A DNA stretch of 64,000 nt from Corythucha ciliata (lineage: Eukaryota > Arthropoda > Insecta > Hemiptera > Tingidae). A program made the position numbers and the translations under genes. The DNA lies in the NCBI GenBank assembly GCA_038030265.1, contig CM075937.1:7688001-7752000 (forward strand), given 5' to 3'. Positions 59,890 to 64,000 of this stretch are shown piece after piece. Position 1 is the stretch's first letter, and each line of letters starts with the position of its first letter. The notes beneath the pieces were generated by a model that searched no databases, was not told where the DNA came from, and saw nothing but the letters and a program-made list of their open reading frames with translations.

Positions 59890-61520
59890 CATAGCCATGA
59901 ATCTGCGCATTTTCTCAACTTTAGCAGCAAAGTATCGTTTTTATCCTGAGAGCGATGTTTCTTAATTATCCACGTTTTCCTCAATTTCAGCAGCATATTA
60001 CCGATTTTTTAATATTTTTAACAGGATTAGCACTTTTCTCAGTTTCAGCTGGAAATTAACGTTTTTCTTTAGTGTTTTCCTCAATATTAGCCGCAAAATA
60101 GGGGGACTTTTCACGAATTACGATGTTTTTGTTTCACCATACGCAATGCATGAGCGATTTTCCTCAGTTTACTCGGGAATTAGCGTTTTCTTCACCTATT
60201 GCCACAAATTGGCTTTTTTTTTTTTTTCAATTTCAGCCTGAAAAGCTGCCTTCAGAATCCGCAAATTGGCGTATATTCAGTTTTTCGTGCAAATAAGAAT
60301 TTTTCTTAATTTCAACCGCGAATTAGCGTTTTTTTTAAATTGTAGCGGCGACGTGTCGTGGCGTTTCAAACCTGTGAATTAACGAATTTTCTCAATTTCA
60401 GTCACAAATTGTGGCGTCTGGCGCAATTTCAGCTGTAAATTGGCGATTTTTTTCATTCTTAGCCGCGAATTAGCAATTTTCTCAATTTTTAGTCTTAAAA
60501 TTAACCTTTCTCTTAATTTTGACCAGGCTGATTATTTTATTTTCTAAATATTACCCGCAAATTAGCGGGTTTTCACATTATACCACCGCATTAGCAATTT
60601 TATAAAACTTTTATAGATATAGATTATTGCTTCTTTTCAGTTCTAGCCGTGAATTAGCGTAATTTTTAACATTGTACTATAGCCATGCATGAATTTGCCA
60701 TTTTTCTGATTTTAGCCACAAAAATGCCTTCAGAAGGTACGAATTTAAATTATGAATGTAATTTTTTTTTTTTCAAACCAAAAAATGTAGGTACATCTAT
60801 CCATCATTTTCTGTCAAAAAATCATCATTTTTAAATTATAAATTTCACGACACTTAATTCGTGAATTATTGATGTTTCTCAATTTTAAGCGAATTTTCGC
60901 TTTTTCTAAATTTTAGCAGCGTGGTAGCATCTCCATGCAACCCGTGCATTATCTACTGAATTTTGTCAATTTTTGCCAAGAATCGGCGTTTGACTCAATT
61001 TAAGCTGCAAATTAACAATTTTTCCCATTTTTAACTGAAAATTAGCACTTTTCCCCCAATTTGAACTGAAAATTAACGTTTTTCTTAATTTTAGCTGCGC
61101 TAATTGGTGATTTTATTCAATTTTTGCCGCGAATTAGTGGTTTTGTTCATTTTGTATCCGCGAATTAACGTTTTTCCATAACTCTATATCTGCAAATTGC
61201 AAATTAGCGATTTTTCCCAATTTCAGTGTGAAATAGCGTTTTGTGCTAATTTTGCGTCCATTCAGCATCCTATTCCCTTTTTCATACGCGAATGGGCGAT
61301 TTTACGCCATTTCAGTTGTAAATTTGCCATTTTTGGCCAATTTTAACCTGAAAGCGTCTTTTATTTGTCAATATTATAGCGTGTTTTCTCAACTTTACAC
61401 AAAACTTTTTGCGTTGATTTTCACAATTTATTCGTAGAATGGCCTCCATGTACCGGGAATCAGCGATTTTTTTCTTAATTTTAGTCTGGACGTTGCATCG
61501 CGAGACCACGAATCAGCCAT
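59890..61520 (+). repeat. Family A array inside hAT-2 copy c
   Basis: Collinear with copy a; its first 110 bp are separated at 55800-55913 by the nested hAT-3 element. Confidence 0.85.
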
Positions 61521-61926
61521 TAGCGAATTAGCCAAATTAGCAAACCATGACTATCCGGGGTTCCCCGTGACAGTTCGCAGGCTGGGATGTGGGGCAAAAT
61601 TAGTCAAATTAGCAAATTTGACCCCGGACATTTCGCAACCCTACTCATGCGACGCGTTTGGCATCTTGGGGCTATGCTGTTCCTGCTTCTTATCTCAAAG
61701 ATCTGTTCTGACGTTCGATTGTTGGCTGGACGCACTAAAAAAATGACAGTGAACAAGAGCAAGACGCTTGCGTGTTCCACAAATCCAGCTATTGGGTAAT
61801 TGGTAACTAAAAAAGTAATTCAATTACAGTAATTGTAATTTGTAATTATTCGTGAAAGTGAAAAGTAATTGGTAATTTGTAATTAATTACTCAAAAAGCT
61901 GTAATTTGCCCACCCCTGACCACAGT

Positions 61927-62605
61927 TTTTTGATGACGACCCTAATTTAACACTGCAAAAGCCTTCTCGACCCTAGACGAATTTTTGGTTACTTCGATAA
62001 TGGTTCGCCATCTTTTTCACAAATTCTGCGACACTCGGGCGAAAGTTATTAGTCAATGCGCAACGCAGATCGACCCGGGAATCCAATCGGTTGCGAGCTT
62101 TCGTTTTGACCACAACTACACAAAATTGAGAACCCTTGCTGACAAAGATATATTGCAGGAAACGGCAGAAGAGTATTCCTATTCTGCTTCGCTAAAACGG
62201 AATGTTCTCGCAACTGCGCCCAAACTTATTTTTCTTTATACACGTGCAGATCACACAACTCTAGTTGAAATCCCGATATTTCCTCTCCAATTTTGTCGAC
62301 GTCTGTAGCAAATCGATTTATAACCAGCTGCGTTTACTGAGATCAACATTTGCAGGCATGTAATATAGGTCCATTTCACGGCGGAGATCACTAAGTACGA
62401 TTCATCCCCTCCCTATCAGAGGGGGCCACCAAAAAGCTTAAAGATGGGAAAATGAGGATTTTCAGATCCTACGTTCATGAATGTAAGTCAAAAAGAGTCT
62501 TGGTGTTCGGTTGTACAGCGATTTCAGTCATTCCGACCTGGAGAATAGAACGTTACAGGGTTGATCTGGGTCAGGCGTTTAGAGTGGATGAATCGAATGC
62601 TCAGG
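61927..62605. other. Unrecognised sequence beyond hAT-2 copy c
   Basis: Contains an open frame at 61985-62308 (plus, 107 residues, with FRFDHNYTKLRTLADKDILQ), balanced in composition and unlike the arrays, but no family was recognised. It could be a real exon or a scrap of an element; together with 55170-55290 it once formed continuous sequence. Confidence 0.35.
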
Positions 62606-62609
62606 CGAC

Positions 62610-63165
62610 GTAAGTGCAATTGAAAAGCCTCGAACTTCGCGGCAAAAATAGAGAAAATACGCTGATCCCGCAGTTTCTGTTGCTCTTTAGGCGGCTAAAA
62701 CTGAAAAGGCACACTAATGTGCTGTTCTTGGGGGAAGTACGTGGCAAAAAGTTTGGAAAACAAGGGCTAATATTCGTGGGTAATAAAGTGAAAAAGTGCT
62801 CATTCATGGTTCCTCGATGCAACTTCCAGATAGAGAAAAAATCGCTGATTCGCGGTGTATTATACATATAGGCTAAAATATAGAAAAATAATGCAAACTG
62901 GTGCTCTTGGGCCAAGCCCACTGCTAAAATGGAAAAAGCGCTAATTCAAGGCTATAAATGTGAAAAAAAATCACGGCTAAAAATTAACTTGGGGCTGAAG
63001 TTAAGAAAATGGCAAATTCACAACTGAAATTACAAAAAATCACCCATTCGGGGATAGAAAAGAAATGGCGTTAATTCGCTGCTAAATTTGAAAAAAAAAC
63101 AAACAAAAAACAAAAACGCTTATTTACAACATAAATTTGAAAAAATCGCTAATTATCTGCTAAAA
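62610..63165 (-). repeat. Family A array, reversed
   Basis: Units of the form gcggctaaaa...gagaaaa...gctaattc, poorly conserved. Confidence 0.65.
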
Positions 63166-63169
63166 TCTA

Positions 63170-63430
63170 GAACCCGGACAAGCCGGTCACGACAGAGCCC
63201 AAATTCTGCCACGAAATCACACGACATCAGAGTTCCAAATCTGCGAAATTGCAACTTTTGGGTCAGAACATTCACGAAATTGCAAATTTTTTGGTCAGAC
63301 CATTCACGAAATTGCAAATTTTGGGTCAGAACATCCACGAAATTGCAATTGTTTGTTCTTCATGCGCGCGAAATTGCAATTCTCGGTGCTTGATTTTCAG
63401 TGAACCCGCAGGCAAGCCGGCCACGACAGC
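63170..63430 (+). repeat. Family G tandem repeat with flanking direct repeats
   Basis: Four to five units of about 33-36 bp (CACGAAATTGCAAATTTTGG, GTCAGAACATT) between 63240 and 63390. Both sides carry a direct repeat of GAACCCG...CAAGCCGGYCACGACAG (63171-63197 and 63402-63429). Confidence 0.7.
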
Positions 63431-63439
63431 GCATAATAT

Positions 63440-64000
63440 TATTGGCAAAGCTGCCACAAAACTTAGCGTTTTCTCAATCACAACCCCGAATTGTCATTTT
63501 ATCACTGCTCAATTCAAAATCAATGGCACTAATTCAGGACTAAAATTGAGATAAAGTGCTCATTTCAGCTAAAGATTGGCACTTGTTCTCAATTTTAGCG
63601 GCGCATTGACGCTATATGTTTCAATAGCAGCTACGAGTTAGCGTTTTGGCTCGATTTTAGCTGTGAATTAGCGATTTCTCTCATTTTTCGCTGCAAATAA
63701 GTGCCGCTAGCCGCTAATTTATAGTTTCGTCCTCATTCCAGCCGTTAATTAGCGCGACTTTGCAAAAATGACAATTTTTTTCTGCAGAACATTATATGTG
63801 TATTTCTCGTTTTTGAAGGACACATTGTTTAGTTTTAATGCCAATCAGCCATTTTGAATAGGCAAAACGGTTTCCGAGATCAAACAATCGGTTTCGAACA
63901 AAGACGAGTTGAAGAAGGGTGCGGGTAGCTGCCCATCACTCTTGCCTTGGCAAGGCTACGGACAGGCTACGCCCCTTGTATAATCGCAGCTAAAATTGAG
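63440..64000 (+). repeat. Family A units, end of window
   Basis: Scattered plus-orientation units (63560-63780) mixed with unrecognised sequence; a partial reversed unit lies at the very end. Confidence 0.55.

Larger units (their letters stand above)
55297..61918 (+). mobile_element. hAT-2 element, copy c, complete but interrupted
   Basis: Perfect 8-bp target duplication ACCACAGT (55289-55296 and 61919-61926) around termini CAGGGCTGGGCA and TGCCCACCCCTG. The outer parts (55297-55913 and 59890-61918) align with copy a. A separate 3.96-kb hAT element (55922-59881) is inserted at the sequence CCCCCTTC. The transposase found here belongs to that insert, not to hAT-2. Confidence 0.9.

Overview
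The window looks like animal nuclear DNA, probably from an invertebrate and possibly an arthropod. The clearest host gene is split by a very long spliceosomal intron. The rest is dominated by eukaryotic transposons (hAT, Ty3/gypsy, Ty1/copia, jockey-like LINE, small inverted-repeat elements) and AT-rich short-period repeats. I see no bacterial operons. No species can be named from the sequence alone.

Host gene. Two exons of one Na+/H+ exchanger (NHE/SLC9 family) lie on the minus strand. Exon 1 is 49212-49563 (start codon, signal peptide, first membrane segment). Exon 2 is 819-1082 (the next membrane segments, with LPPIILDAGYFMPNR). Their reading frames join exactly (phase 1, ...AKIG|FHMAPK...) if the donor is GCAAGT, so positions 1083-49211 form one GC-AG intron of 48,129 bp. 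About three quarters of the window is therefore a single intron. Positions 1-818 are the start of the next intron, and 49564-64000 is the 5' flank.

Region by region. 1-537: end of a reversed hAT-1 copy. 819-1082: NHE exon 2. 3.3-5.6 kb: an inverted-repeat element, a tRNA-like remnant, a decayed retrocopy and a copia scrap. 6.0-8.7 kb: hAT-2 copy a. 9.3-12.2 kb: hAT-1 copy b. 12.4-14.9 kb: a jockey-like LINE with an inverted 5' part. 15.1-15.8 kb: a plus-strand gypsy scrap. 16-30 kb: short-period arrays and hAT-1 copy c. 26.7-42.0 kb: a minus-strand gypsy element broken up by hAT-1, a TTAA-flanked element (itself holding a LINE) and hAT-2 copy b. 42-49 kb: arrays in alternating orientation. 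49.2-49.85 kb: NHE exon 1 and candidate promoter. 50.5-53.8 kb: more arrays and a large hairpin element holding a tRNA-like sequence. 55.3-61.9 kb: hAT-2 copy c, split by a third hAT element (hAT-3) that carries the only recognisable transposase, which is broken. 62-64 kb: further arrays.

The hAT calls are the firmest mobile-element calls. Four copies have termini starting CAG and perfect 8-bp target duplications, read directly from the sequence. The most unusual feature is a set of strongly diverged repeat families with periods near 20 or 30 bp. They fill perhaps a third of the window, occur in both orientations, and are in part carried inside the hAT elements.
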